From Humisphaera sp. (GTDB lineage: Bacteria > Planctomycetota > Phycisphaerae > Tepidisphaerales > Tepidisphaeraceae): a stretch of 24,540 nucleotides of DNA. Positions within the stretch are counted from its first letter, which is position 1. Each line of letters starts with the position of its first letter. A program made the position numbers and the translations under genes. Below are positions 1-8,200 of the stretch, in pieces. The stretch lies in contig JANXVV010000382.1 in NCBI GenBank assembly GCA_025351525.1, positions 1 to 24,540 of the forward strand, given 5' to 3'. Under the pieces are notes generated by a model. It was not told where the DNA came from. It saw only the letters and a list, made by a program, of their open reading frames with translations, and ran no database searches.

Positions 1-31
1 CAAAAACCCGAAGACCCAAAAACCCGACAAA

Positions 32-59
32 CACAGGTCTCGGAGTACCGCGACCTGTG
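32..59. repeat. short GC palindrome with GTAC-like centre
   Basis: CACAGGTC and GACCTGTG form 8-bp arms around CGG-AGTA-CCG with one mismatched pair. The element lies about 85-110 bp upstream of the first gene. It resembles short dispersed palindromes common in planctomycete genomes. It may be a transcript-end hairpin for a gene left of the window, but there is no T-tract. Confidence 0.55.
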
Positions 60-142
60 CCACCCCGCACAACTGGTAACTTGAATGTTATTCATGCCTG
101 CTCCTTATGACAGGCGACACGGATGGGAAAGAAGATATTGCC

Positions 143-856
143 ATGAATTCACCGTACGGCGAATTGATTCCCACGCCGATGGAGTTTAGTCTGTCGGGAG
201 AGCATATAGACGTCTGGCAAAGCCCGACTCTCATCGCCTCTGAAGAGCTCGCATGCTTTTGCGAAGTGCTTTCCGAAGACGAACATCGCAAGGCCGATTG
301 TCTTCGCGATCCTGCCAAGCGAATTGAAAGCCTGGTCTCGCGCGGTTTTCTTCGTCGCCTTCTCGGGCGCGCGCTTAAAGTCGACTCGAAAGCATTTGTG
401 TTTTCAATCGGCTCACACGGTAAGCCTTACCTACCTGAAAAATGGCAGGGAAGCTCCATTGGTTTCAACGTGTCTCACTCACGAAACCGATTGCTGATTG
501 CCATGTCGCTTGATCGCGAAGTAGGGGTGGATGTCGAATGGATGTCACCGGAATTGGAGTGGGAACCTCTGGCGCGACAGTATTTCTCAGCCAGCGAAGT
601 AGTGTCGCTGGCGAATCTACCTAAGGATGAGCAATGTCGGGGTTTTTACAGAAGCTGGGTTCGGACGGAGGCGATGTTGAAAGCCACCGGCGAAGGATTT
701 GCGAGGGGGCTTCCGGCGGATACCGACATTCAACTGCATACCGTCGATCTGCCCGTAGGTGATGACTATGTCGCCGCCGTAGTAAGCATCCCTTCACTTA
801 CATCAGTGCGATTTTGGTCCCCTCCCCCCGGTACTCCGGGGGGAGGGTTAGGGTGA
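143..856 (+). CDS. 4'-phosphopantetheinyl transferase, Sfp/AcpT type
   Basis: The predicted enzyme moves the 4'-phosphopantetheine arm of coenzyme A onto a serine of acyl- or peptidyl-carrier proteins, activating fatty-acid, polyketide or non-ribosomal peptide synthases in the cytoplasm. Numbering from the ATG at 143 (237 aa), the family motifs are FNVSHS (108-113), GVDVEW (128-133, metal ligands D130 and E132) and WVRTEAMLK (172-180, E176 and K180). The usual W-x-x-K-E-A is W-V-R-T-E-A here. The start at 143 is preferred because GGGAAAGAAG lies upstream; an ATG at 107 in the same frame would add 12 residues and has no ribosome site. The last residues (FWSPPPGTPGGGLG) are encoded by a GC palindrome (820-847), so the native C-terminus was probably shorter. 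No synthase gene is nearby, so the carrier substrate is unknown. Confidence 0.88.
   Translation: MNSPYGELIPTPMEFSLSGEHIDVWQSPTLIASEELACFCEVLSEDEHRKADCLRDPAKRIESLVSRGFLRRLLGRALKVDSKAFVFSIGSHGKPYLPEKWQGSSIGFNVSHSRNRLLIAMSLDREVGVDVEWMSPELEWEPLARQYFSASEVVSLANLPKDEQCRGFYRSWVRTEAMLKATGEGFARGLPADTDIQLHTVDLPVGDDYVAAVVSIPSLTSVRFWSPPPGTPGGGLG
820..847. repeat. perfect 12-bp-arm GC palindrome at the 3' end of the PPTase gene
   Basis: CCCTCCCCCCGG, TACT and CCGGGGGGAGGG form a perfect hairpin inside the last codons of the upstream gene. A related element occurs at 1060-1088, and a fragment (ATCCGGGGGGAGGGG) near 4330. This is a well-known style of dispersed repeat in GC-rich genomes. It could act as a transcription-end hairpin, but no T-run follows. 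Confidence 0.75.
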
Positions 857-934
857 GGGGTTTTCTTTCTTCCTGTAATATTCCGAAATCGACCATTCCA
901 AACATTACAGCACAACTTGTTGACTGAAAGTCAA

Positions 935-1019
935 GGGGAACCGCGAAAGCGCGAAGGTGGACGCGAAGTAATAAATACTTGAATTTCTTCGCGTTCGCTT
1001 TAGCGCCTTCGCGGTTCCC
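935..1019. repeat. long inverted repeat (about 34-bp arms) between convergent genes
   Basis: The left arm begins GGGGAACCGCGAA and ends GACGCGAAG. The right arm begins CTTCGCGTTCGC and ends CGCGGTTCCCC. They pair with a few mismatches around an AT-rich loop of about 17 bp. The element sits between the convergent PPTase (+) and PilZ (-) genes and is flanked by GC palindromes at 820-847 and 1060-1088. A role as a two-way terminator or attenuator is inference. It is not coding; the open frames across it have no family features. Confidence 0.7.
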
Positions 1020-1059
1020 CAGTTTTAGTTGCACCGAATCAATCGCCCTGTAGCAGCAA

Positions 1060-1088
1060 CCCTCCCCCCGGAGTACCGAGAGGAGGGG
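1060..1088. repeat. GC palindrome, imperfect copy of the 820-847 element
   Basis: CCCTCCCCCCGG-AGTA-CCGAGAGGAGGGG is the same type of hairpin as at 820-847, with mismatches in the right arm and the centre reading AGTA instead of TACT. It lies just beyond the stop codon of the leftward PilZ gene and could fold at the end of that transcript. Confidence 0.6.
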
Positions 1089-1099
1089 ACAAGAACAAA

Positions 1100-1582
1100 T
1101 CAATCAGCATCGTTTGTATTATTCATATCGAACGCCCATTGCTCACGATTGAAACTGAGCGATCCTTGATACCACCCATTCACGGTCTCAAAACAACGGC
1201 GAATCGTGCAAGCGATCGAAAGCCGTTCACCGTTGGGGCCGCAAATTTGCAGATGCCCGCCGTTGCCCAATGGCAGACGGCGGCGGGAGATGCACCCCAG
1301 CCCTTTGGTAGTGGCGTCGCGAACATAGATCGCCCAGGGTTCCGCGCCGGGCCGATCGCTGTATAGCTGCAACTCCGCCACCGTGCGTAGGACCAATCGC
1401 GGTACCGTACGGCGGTCAATCACCGGGGCTCGGGCAGCCTCCAGTGCCGACAGAATAAATTCCGCCTCGGCTGGCAGCGCGGTGGACGACATTCGCCTCG
1501 TCGAGCGCACCGCTTCGACGGACTCAAACGGATATGTCGTCGGTGGCGTCAGCGTCGAATGTTCTTCAATCAGTGTGGTCAT
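1100..1582 (-). CDS. PilZ-like domain protein
   Basis: This 160-residue protein starts at the ATG at 1582, which has AGAAGGA about 4 bases upstream; the longer reading to 1645 has no ribosome site. The first 55 or so residues are low in recognisable features. The remainder looks like a PilZ domain, the c-di-GMP-binding beta barrel: an arginine-rich DRRTVPR followed by strands and RDATTKGLG, matching the RxxxR ... (D/N)x(S/T)xxG pattern of family members. If functional it would sense c-di-GMP and adjust motility, adhesion or polysaccharide export. It lies downstream of radA on the same strand with a gap of about 155 bp, so co-transcription is uncertain. The assignment rests on motif pattern only and could be wrong. 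Confidence 0.62.
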   Translation of the reverse strand: MTTLIEEHSTLTPPTTYPFESVEAVRSTRRMSSTALPAEAEFILSALEAARAPVIDRRTVPRLVLRTVAELQLYSDRPGAEPWAIYVRDATTKGLGCISRRRLPLGNGGHLQICGPNGERLSIACTIRRCFETVNGWYQGSLSFNREQWAFDMNNTNDAD

Positions 1583-1738
1583 GATCCTTCTCTCACCTTT
1601 CTTCGAACGGTTTGCATCCGCCGACCAGGCCGCGCCTTGGGTCAATGGATTGACTGCGGAAAGGTACTATGTAAATCGGGTATCGGGCAAATAGGCGAGA
1701 GTTTTTTTCGGCGTCTGACGTTTATCGCGAATAACCGG

Positions 1739-3205
1739 TCACATTGTCGCCATTGCCTGCGACAATCGGCGGACTTCGTGCAGGGCCATGCCGCCCAGTT
1801 TCAGAATTGTGTTTCCGATGGGCGGAATGATCGCATGCCCCAACCCCAACCGTGCGGCTTCCCGAAGGCGGGTTTCCAGATGCGGCACACTGCGGATCTC
1901 ACCGCCAAGGCCAAGCTCCCCGAGCGCAAACGTTCCAGCCGGCAGGGGGCGATTCATATGGGCCGAAGCGATCGCCAGTGCGATTGCCAGATCGATCGCC
2001 GGCTCGGCCGCCTTCACACCGCCGGCGACATTCACAAACACATCCTCGGCGGCCAGTCGCAATTCCGCCCGCTTTTCCAGCACGGCGATAATCATCGCCA
2101 CGCGATCCGTGCTGACTCCGCTCACCTTTCGCTTCGCCGCGCCTATGACGCTGGAAGCAGTCAACGCCTGCACTTCAATCAGCAGCACGCGCGTCCCCTG
2201 CATCGCGGCGGTAATCACACTCCCACTCGGTGGCCCGCCCGGCCCATATTGCTCGACGAACAGATTTCCCGGGTCGGTCACCTCGCTCAAACCTTCGCCC
2301 GTCATTTCAAAAAGCCCGACCTCGTGCGTGGAACCGAAACGATTTTTGATGCAGCGCACGATGCGGTGAGCGTGGAATCGGTCGCCTTCAAAGTAGACGA
2401 CGGTGTCGACGATATGCTCGATGATCTTCGGCCCGGCCAGCGTGCCGGCTTTGGTCACGTGCCCGACAAACAGAATCGCCACGCCGCTGCTCTTGGCCAG
2501 ATAGACCAGGTCCATGCAGCAATCGCGAAGCTGCGTCACCGACCCCGGAGCGGCGGGCAGATCGGGCTTGTAGATCATCTGGATCGAATCGACGATCACC
2601 ACCTGCGGCTTGTTCTTGTGAATCTGATGGATGATCCGCTCGACATTCGTCTCGGCGAGAATGAGCAGGTTGCTGGTCTTGATGCCGAGGCGTGAAGCGC
2701 GGAGTGCCGTCTGCCGTGCCGATTCTTCGCTGGTGACATACAGCACTTTAATGGGCGCGCGATGCGGGACACTCAAGCCGAGGGCGTCGCCTACGGCTTC
2801 CGCCCTCGGCTTGAGCGGTGATGTCCCCGCTCCTTGGCTCAGGGTGTGGGCCACTTGCAGCAGCAGGGTGGATTTGCCGATGCCCGGATCGCCGCCGATG
2901 AGGATCGCGGAGCCGGGGACGATTCCACCGCCGAGGATGCGATCAAACTCCCCAATTCCAGTTGGCATGCGCGGCGAGTCGGATTCGTCGATCTGATCGA
3001 TCGTCACCGCTTCCCCCGCACGCGTCAGGTCACCGGTCGCCGTACCGGTTGACGGGGCGGCAGCGCGGTCGGCACGGGCGTCGAAGGTGGGGGTTTTGTA
3101 TTCCTCCAGGCTGTCCCACGTGCCGCAATCCGGGCATTTGCCCATCCATTTCGGATGAACGCTGCCGCAATGATTGCACAGAAATTGAACTTTGCTTTTG
3201 GCCAT
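1739..3205 (-). CDS. radA: DNA repair protein RadA (Sms), with in-frame palindrome insertion
   Basis: RadA is a RecA-like ATPase that promotes branch migration and DNA unwinding at recombination intermediates. The 488-residue reading from the ATG at 3205 contains a C4 zinc finger (C10, C13, C24, C27), Walker A GDPGIGKS (105-112), the RadA hallmark KNRFG (287-291) and a C-terminal Lon-like domain (about 330-488, with AAEDVFVNVAGG). Upstream in-frame codons to 3358 encode dispersed-repeat sequence and are excluded. The protein is longer than the usual 450 or so residues. The excess lies between the Walker A helix and the VLYVTSEES strand (residues about 124-152), where the DNA is a palindrome (2772-2815). 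The CHAD gene lies upstream on the same strand, separated by a dispersed repeat. Confidence 0.96.
   Translation of the reverse strand: MAKSKVQFLCNHCGSVHPKWMGKCPDCGTWDSLEEYKTPTFDARADRAAAPSTGTATGDLTRAGEAVTIDQIDESDSPRMPTGIGEFDRILGGGIVPGSAILIGGDPGIGKSTLLLQVAHTLSQGAGTSPLKPRAEAVGDALGLSVPHRAPIKVLYVTSEESARQTALRASRLGIKTSNLLILAETNVERIIHQIHKNKPQVVIVDSIQMIYKPDLPAAPGSVTQLRDCCMDLVYLAKSSGVAILFVGHVTKAGTLAGPKIIEHIVDTVVYFEGDRFHAHRIVRCIKNRFGSTHEVGLFEMTGEGLSEVTDPGNLFVEQYGPGGPPSGSVITAAMQGTRVLLIEVQALTASSVIGAAKRKVSGVSTDRVAMIIAVLEKRAELRLAAEDVFVNVAGGVKAAEPAIDLAIALAIASAHMNRPLPAGTFALGELGLGGEIRSVPHLETRLREAARLGLGHAIIPPIGNTILKLGGMALHEVRRLSQAMATM
2772..2815. repeat. 15-bp-arm palindrome inserted in frame in radA
   Basis: CTCAAGCCGAGGGCG (2772-2786) and CGCCCTCGGCTTGAG (2801-2815) are perfect inverse complements around a 14-base loop. 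Outer arms GCGGGACA and TGTCCCCGC extend the pairing after a small bulge. The element encodes roughly residues 131-145 of RadA, in a stretch absent from typical RadA. The sequence looks like a mobile palindromic repeat that preserves the reading frame. Confidence 0.85.
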
Positions 3206-3279
3206 GGAACGTTTGAAGAATGGTACGGGGGGATTTGAAAATAAAAAGCAGCGTCGTCCATCGAGAGTTTGAAAAAAAT

Positions 3280-3345
3280 GTGGTATGGGCATCTCACCCG
3301 TGCTTTTTGGCCGAAGAAATGCATGGGCGAGACGCCCATGCCACC
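3280..3345. repeat. dispersed GTGGCATGGGC palindrome, copy 1
   Basis: The arms are GTGGTATGGGCATCTCACCC (3280-3299) and GGGCGAGACGCCCATGCCAC (3325-3344), with a TTTTTGGCCGAAGAAA loop. A second copy with the same loop is at 13415-13478, and a diverged arm pair is at 23361-23551. It fills most of the gap between the CHAD gene and radA. Short frames across it give MGVSPM/GRDAHAT-type peptides that I do not regard as genes. Confidence 0.85.
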
Positions 3346-3376
3346 TTCTCTGAGGCAACCACTTTCAATTCGGAAT

Positions 3377-4312
3377 TCAGTCGGCTCCCATCGACGATGG
3401 ATCATGCGCCTGACCCACCTTCCACGCGTTCCAATAATTCTCCATCCGCTCCAAAAAGTCGCGCGGCTTTTCGGAGTATACACGCTCACCCAGATGCATC
3501 GATTGCTTCTGCAATTCACGACGGCGATCGTCGATCGATTCAAGCAGTGTTTCCAAATCAGTCGGAACGGAAAGCGATGCGGCTTCCGTCAGAAGAAACT
3601 GACGCAGCACGAACAGATCGTGATCCTCGCCGAGACAGTTTGCCAACTCGTGGGCCTTGCCCTCGAATCGCTCCAGCACCGCCGGCCAGATGGGCTTCAA
3701 TAATTCCGCATGATGCCGAAGATCTTTCACACGCTTGCGCCACTCGTGAAGCGCGGCGGCCTCGCGATCGTGCCGAGCAACGGTGAAGGCTTGCCGACCC
3801 TGACGGTAGTTGCGTTTCAGGCCTCTTCGCAGACTGGAAAAATCATCGCCATGGATGGGGATTATTTTCAGACTGTGTTTGACGGCTTGAAGCAATCGCC
3901 CGACTTCGTCCAAACCTTCTCCCGATTGCGATTGCAGTGATCGACGGTGTTGGGCGAGAAGCCTGTCGCGGATCGGTTGAAATGTTTCAGCGGGGCATGG
4001 CGATTTGAGATTCTTCAAAAGGAGGTCGAATGCCTCGATCCCTACTTTCGCATCCCGAACGCCCGAAAGAGCCCGCCCCGCATCGCGCAATCCCGCATCC
4101 ACCTTCCGCCACAGCTTGGGTTTGGCCGACTCCCGAGTCAAGCGAAACAAGGATCGCAGGCGTTTCAATCGCTTTCTCGCCTCATGTACCTTTTGATCCC
4201 GGCTGATTCGCCTTCGCCCTTTTACGTCTGCGAGAATGAGATCGACCTGTTGCACCGCAATCCGCCGCAGACCTTGCGCCACTGTCTCGATTCGCTTGAA
4301 TTCAAAACTCAC
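3377..4312 (-). CDS. CHAD domain protein
   Basis: This 311-residue, strongly basic, helical protein matches the CHAD family (conserved histidine alpha-helical domain), which is thought to bind polyphosphate. Two repeated halves are visible, each with the signature histidine-arginine helix: VHEARKRLKRLRSLFRL near residue 43 and LHEWRKRVKDLRHHAELL in the second half. The start is taken as the GTG at 4312, with GGAG 7 bases upstream; further in-frame codons to 4456 overlap the 3' end of the ThuA-like gene and have no family similarity. Many CHAD genes sit beside or are fused to CYTH phosphatases, but no CYTH domain is seen here. It probably follows the ThuA-like gene (83-bp gap) and precedes radA. 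Its cellular role here is not established. Confidence 0.88.
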   Translation of the reverse strand: MSFEFKRIETVAQGLRRIAVQQVDLILADVKGRRRISRDQKVHEARKRLKRLRSLFRLTRESAKPKLWRKVDAGLRDAGRALSGVRDAKVGIEAFDLLLKNLKSPCPAETFQPIRDRLLAQHRRSLQSQSGEGLDEVGRLLQAVKHSLKIIPIHGDDFSSLRRGLKRNYRQGRQAFTVARHDREAAALHEWRKRVKDLRHHAELLKPIWPAVLERFEGKAHELANCLGEDHDLFVLRQFLLTEAASLSVPTDLETLLESIDDRRRELQKQSMHLGERVYSEKPRDFLERMENYWNAWKVGQAHDPSSMGAD

Positions 4313-4395
4313 GTCATGGCTCCAAGGTAATCCGGGGGGAGGGGACCGGAGGGCCGGATGCGATGGCCATAGGGAAGAGTTTGTTGATCGACGCG

Positions 4396-5214
4396 CTATT
4401 TCCCCCCATACCCCGGCAGCGGTTTTCCATCGGGATCGAGTTTGTCGCAGGCCCATAGAAGCCCCATCGCCAAAAGACGGTGGTAGTCGGCGTCGTCGGT
4501 GGTCTTGGTGTCATGGCCGAGCGTGGTGCCGAAAATTTTCGCTTTGCCGTAATGATTCACCCAGGCCACCGTGTGGACTTTGCCGTTCGCGGGGCTCGTC
4601 GCCTGCAGCAGCGGGGTGGCGGTCTCCATCATTTTCACCGAGTTGTACATCTCATCTCCGGCGGTCTTCCAATCATCGGGAAAGCTCTTCATGATCGGAT
4701 GGTCTTTGGCGACCTTCACCGTGCTGAAACCGGCGTACTTGTCGTGGATGCGCGTGTCCATTCCGACCAGCGCGTGCCATTTTTGATCGACGATGAGATC
4801 GCGCTCCTTGAAATTGGCCGCCTTGGTGTCGCGGGGCGCGCGGTAGGTGTGCATCGAGCAGTGGATGAAGACCGCCGGCTTGCCTTCGTTGGCGACCCTG
4901 AGCGCGCCGTCGTAATCGCCATCCGTCCATTTCTCACCGAAGCAGATGTCGTAGAGAATCACATCGTACCCTTCGGCGAATTTCGGATTCGCGAATTCCT
5001 TGGCCATCTCCTCAGCGGTGTTCATCAGCTTCACGTCGACCTTCACGCTGGCGAGCTCGCTGATTTTCTCAGCCAGCAGCGGCGGGGTTTTTTTGTAGTC
5101 GTGGAAACCGCCGCCGACGTACAGGACGGCTTTGAGTTTCGCCTCCTCGGCGCGGGTGAGCGGGGTGATGACAAAACATAAACAAAGGGCGATTGCGGCG
5201 GTGAGTCGATTCAT
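4396..5214 (-). CDS. exported ThuA-like domain protein
   Basis: This 272-residue protein begins with a clear signal peptide: MNR, a hydrophobic stretch LTAAIALCLCFVITPL, and a likely cleavage after TRA (residue 22). The mature part matches ThuA-like proteins, class-I glutamine-amidotransferase-fold proteins abundant in planctomycetes and usually linked to carbohydrate use. Visible family features are VLYVGGGFHDYKKTPPLL near the N-terminus, YDVILYDICFGEKW, a KPAVFIHCSMHTYR turn, DHPIMKSFPDDW, and VAWVNHYGKAKIFGTTLGH close to the C-terminus. AGGAG lies 7 bases before the ATG at 5214. It lies between addA (80-bp gap) and the CHAD gene on the same strand. The substrate cannot be deduced and the link to sugars is from family knowledge only. 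Confidence 0.9.
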   Translation of the reverse strand: MNRLTAAIALCLCFVITPLTRAEEAKLKAVLYVGGGFHDYKKTPPLLAEKISELASVKVDVKLMNTAEEMAKEFANPKFAEGYDVILYDICFGEKWTDGDYDGALRVANEGKPAVFIHCSMHTYRAPRDTKAANFKERDLIVDQKWHALVGMDTRIHDKYAGFSTVKVAKDHPIMKSFPDDWKTAGDEMYNSVKMMETATPLLQATSPANGKVHTVAWVNHYGKAKIFGTTLGHDTKTTDDADYHRLLAMGLLWACDKLDPDGKPLPGYGGK

Positions 5215-5293
5215 CGAAGGCTCCTGTTGATTGGGACGAGCTGCCCGAACGAACAGCGTCGGTGAATGGGTGCCACACAATTTATCCTGCAAA

Positions 5294-8200
5294 TCACATC
5301 GGGCAGATGATCCGCGGTGAGAGAAATACCAGATATACCGCCGCCACGCGAATTCGCGTGAGCTTTTCGATCGCCTCGCGATACAGATGCACCTGGGGCA
5401 GATACGTTTCCTTCCGCGCCTCGAGTTGCCGAGTGGTCACGCGGTCGGTCTTGTAGTCGACGATGTCAAACGAATCACCCTGCCGTATCAGCAGATCGAT
5501 CCGGCCACGAAGCATCAATTGATCGAGCGGCGCGGGTGTGGGGATTGCCATGGAGGGTTGAGCGCGATTGAACGCGATTTCGCGAAGAACCTGCTGCGGC
5601 GGCAACCGATGGAGCAATTGACCGAGTTCGCTCGCGGCGAACCATTCCACCGCGCCCCGGTCCACCGCGCCGGCCTGATCTTCCGTGATCAGCTTTCGAT
5701 CCACCATTTTTTGGATTTGCAAAAGGAGCGAGTCGTCGTCGCAGGGTCGCGAAAAATCGAGATGTTCAAGGACGAGGTGCGTGGCGGTTCCCTTGTCGTT
5801 CGCCGCCATCTCCAGCTTGCCGGCCAGCGCGAAGGGAAGTCGCAAGGCGGCGGGCGTGCGAACGGAAGCCTCTGAATCCGCCCCCGTCGGCTTTTGCGAT
5901 TTGATCCACTCCGTCACCGGCATCGCCGCACGCAACATCGAAGCCTCGCGGTGAGGATAGACAAATGCCAGTCGCTCGATTACCGCCTCGGCCAAGGCAT
6001 TTGCGGGCGGCGAGGCATCAAGCGGTTTTAGAGCGGCGTATCCAAGCTGTTCCGGTGTGAGAGTCGGGCTGGCCAGGGCTTTCAAAGACCATTCCGTTAC
6101 CTCTTCTGCGGTGTGAAGCGTCACGGCGAAATCAGTCGCGCCGGCACCGGTGGTCGCGGCGGCGACGGGGCCGATCCAATCGAGCATGTTGCCCGCCGAC
6201 AGCATCACATCCGCCGCCAGTGGGCCGACGTGCGAGTGGTACAAGGTCTTCCACCGCTCCGGCGTTTTCGAGTCGCATGTGCCGACCAGAATCAAATGTT
6301 CTTTCGCGCGGGTGGTCGCGACGTACAGCACGCGCAGTTCCTCGGCCATCGCCTGCTGGCGCAATCGCTCGGAGACGAGTAGCGAGGCGAGTGAGGGATA
6401 TCGAACCTGTTTGAATTCATCCACCGCCGGCAGGCCGAGGTATCGGGCGCGGTCGACCAGCACGCGGTTGGTGCTGTCGCGCAGATTGAACCGCTTGCCG
6501 AGGTCCGGGAGAAAGACGACGGGGAATTCCAAGCCCTTGGAGCGATGCACGCTCATGATGCGGACGACGTCTTCACCGGCCCCGAGAATCGAGGGCAGGC
6601 CGAGATCGGATTCCGTCTGCAGGCCGTTGAGGAAGCAGAGAAAGCGGTACAGACCCTGACGGGAGAATCCACCGAATTGCCGGGCGCGTTCGTGCAGATA
6701 CAGGAGGTTGGCGCACCGCTGCTCGCCGTTTTCCAGGCCGCTGCAGTACGTGAGGTATCCGGTGTCGTCGTAGATTTGTTGAATGAGATCAGACAACGGG
6801 CGCAGTCGGGAAACAGTTCGCCACTCGTTGAGTTGCGATAGAAAATTTTTGAGCCGCGCAGCCAGTTCATCCGAGTGATCGGCGGCGTATCGTGTGACGG
6901 CCTCGTGATAAGGAATCGGCTTTCCGGCACCGCGATACGCCAGCCGAATGCGGGCCAGGGCATCTTCCACGGCGGGAAGGTTTGCCAACGGGCTGCGCAA
7001 GACCGTCGCCAGCGGAATATCCTGTTGACTGTTATCCAGCAAATGAAGCAGCGCGAGCATGTCGCGCACTTCGGTCGAGTTGAAATAACCGGTGCCGCTG
7101 TCGCGATGCACGGGAATGTCGTGTTGCCGCAGGATGCGGGCGAATTGCTCGGCTTTAACGACGGTCGAGCGCAGGAGAATGACGATGTCCCGCCGTTGAA
7201 TCGGTCGGAGAATAGGAGCGCCATCCGGCCCGCGATCGGCGACGTGCAGCGGGGGCGAACCGTCATGCCCCATCAGTTCATGGATCTTCGAGGCGATAAA
7301 AGAGGCTTCTCTTTCAGATCGATCCAGATCGCCGGCGGGTTCCTCTCCTTCGTCTGACGCCTCCACATTTTTCGGAAGCAGGTGAAGCTCGACGGGAGAA
7401 CCTGTGAATGAAGGCGAATCCGTCGTTGATGGGAAAATCGCGCCGGGCCGCAATTCCTGCGACTCATCGTAATCCAGGTCGGCGGCTTCGCGCGTCATCA
7501 GTCTTGCAAACAATTCGTTCAACGCGTTCAGCAATGGCGCACGACTGCGGAAGTTCGCCTGGAGATCGATCACCTTTCCATCGCCCGAGCCGGATTTATA
7601 GCGATCGTACCGCGCAAGAAACCGAGCCGGCTCGGCGAGTCGAAAACCGTAGATGCTCTGCTTGACATCACCGACGCAAAAAAGATTGGGTGTGGCTGCG
7701 TTACCGGGTTCGGATTGCAGGCATTCATGGCTGACGAGATTCAGAATCGCCTCCTGCACGCCGTTGATATCCTGGTATTCATCGACCAGCACATGGGCGA
7801 TCTGCCGATGGCAGGATCGCGCGACCGCAGACGGAATCCATCGCCCACTCTCGCGCGTCCGTAACACTTTCAGCGTCAACCGTTCGAGGTCGGCGAAGTC
7901 GACGCCGTGCGCCCGCTCTTTGGCGGCGGTGTACCGCTCGCCGAACGACGTGACGAGATCCAGAAAAACCTCCGTGAAAGGTTGAATCGACTTCAGTCCT
8001 GTGGACCATTCATCGGAGGTGAAGCGGATCAGCGGGCGTAGCGATCCGTCCTTGCCCATGTCATACTGCACGGAGTCCAGTGCGGTGGATGCCTCGGTTT
8101 TCCCCGGAGTGTCATTTTTAATCGACGGTTTACGGCCCGGCTCAAACTCGCTGACCGCCCGGGCCAGCGCATCGAAACGACCGTTGCCAAATGCGCGAAT

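Noticed and set aside
1559..2695. Long plus-strand open frame opposite radA
   Set aside because: It is antisense to a clear radA; its composition (many H, R, Q, D) is that of a shadow frame and no domain is recognisable.
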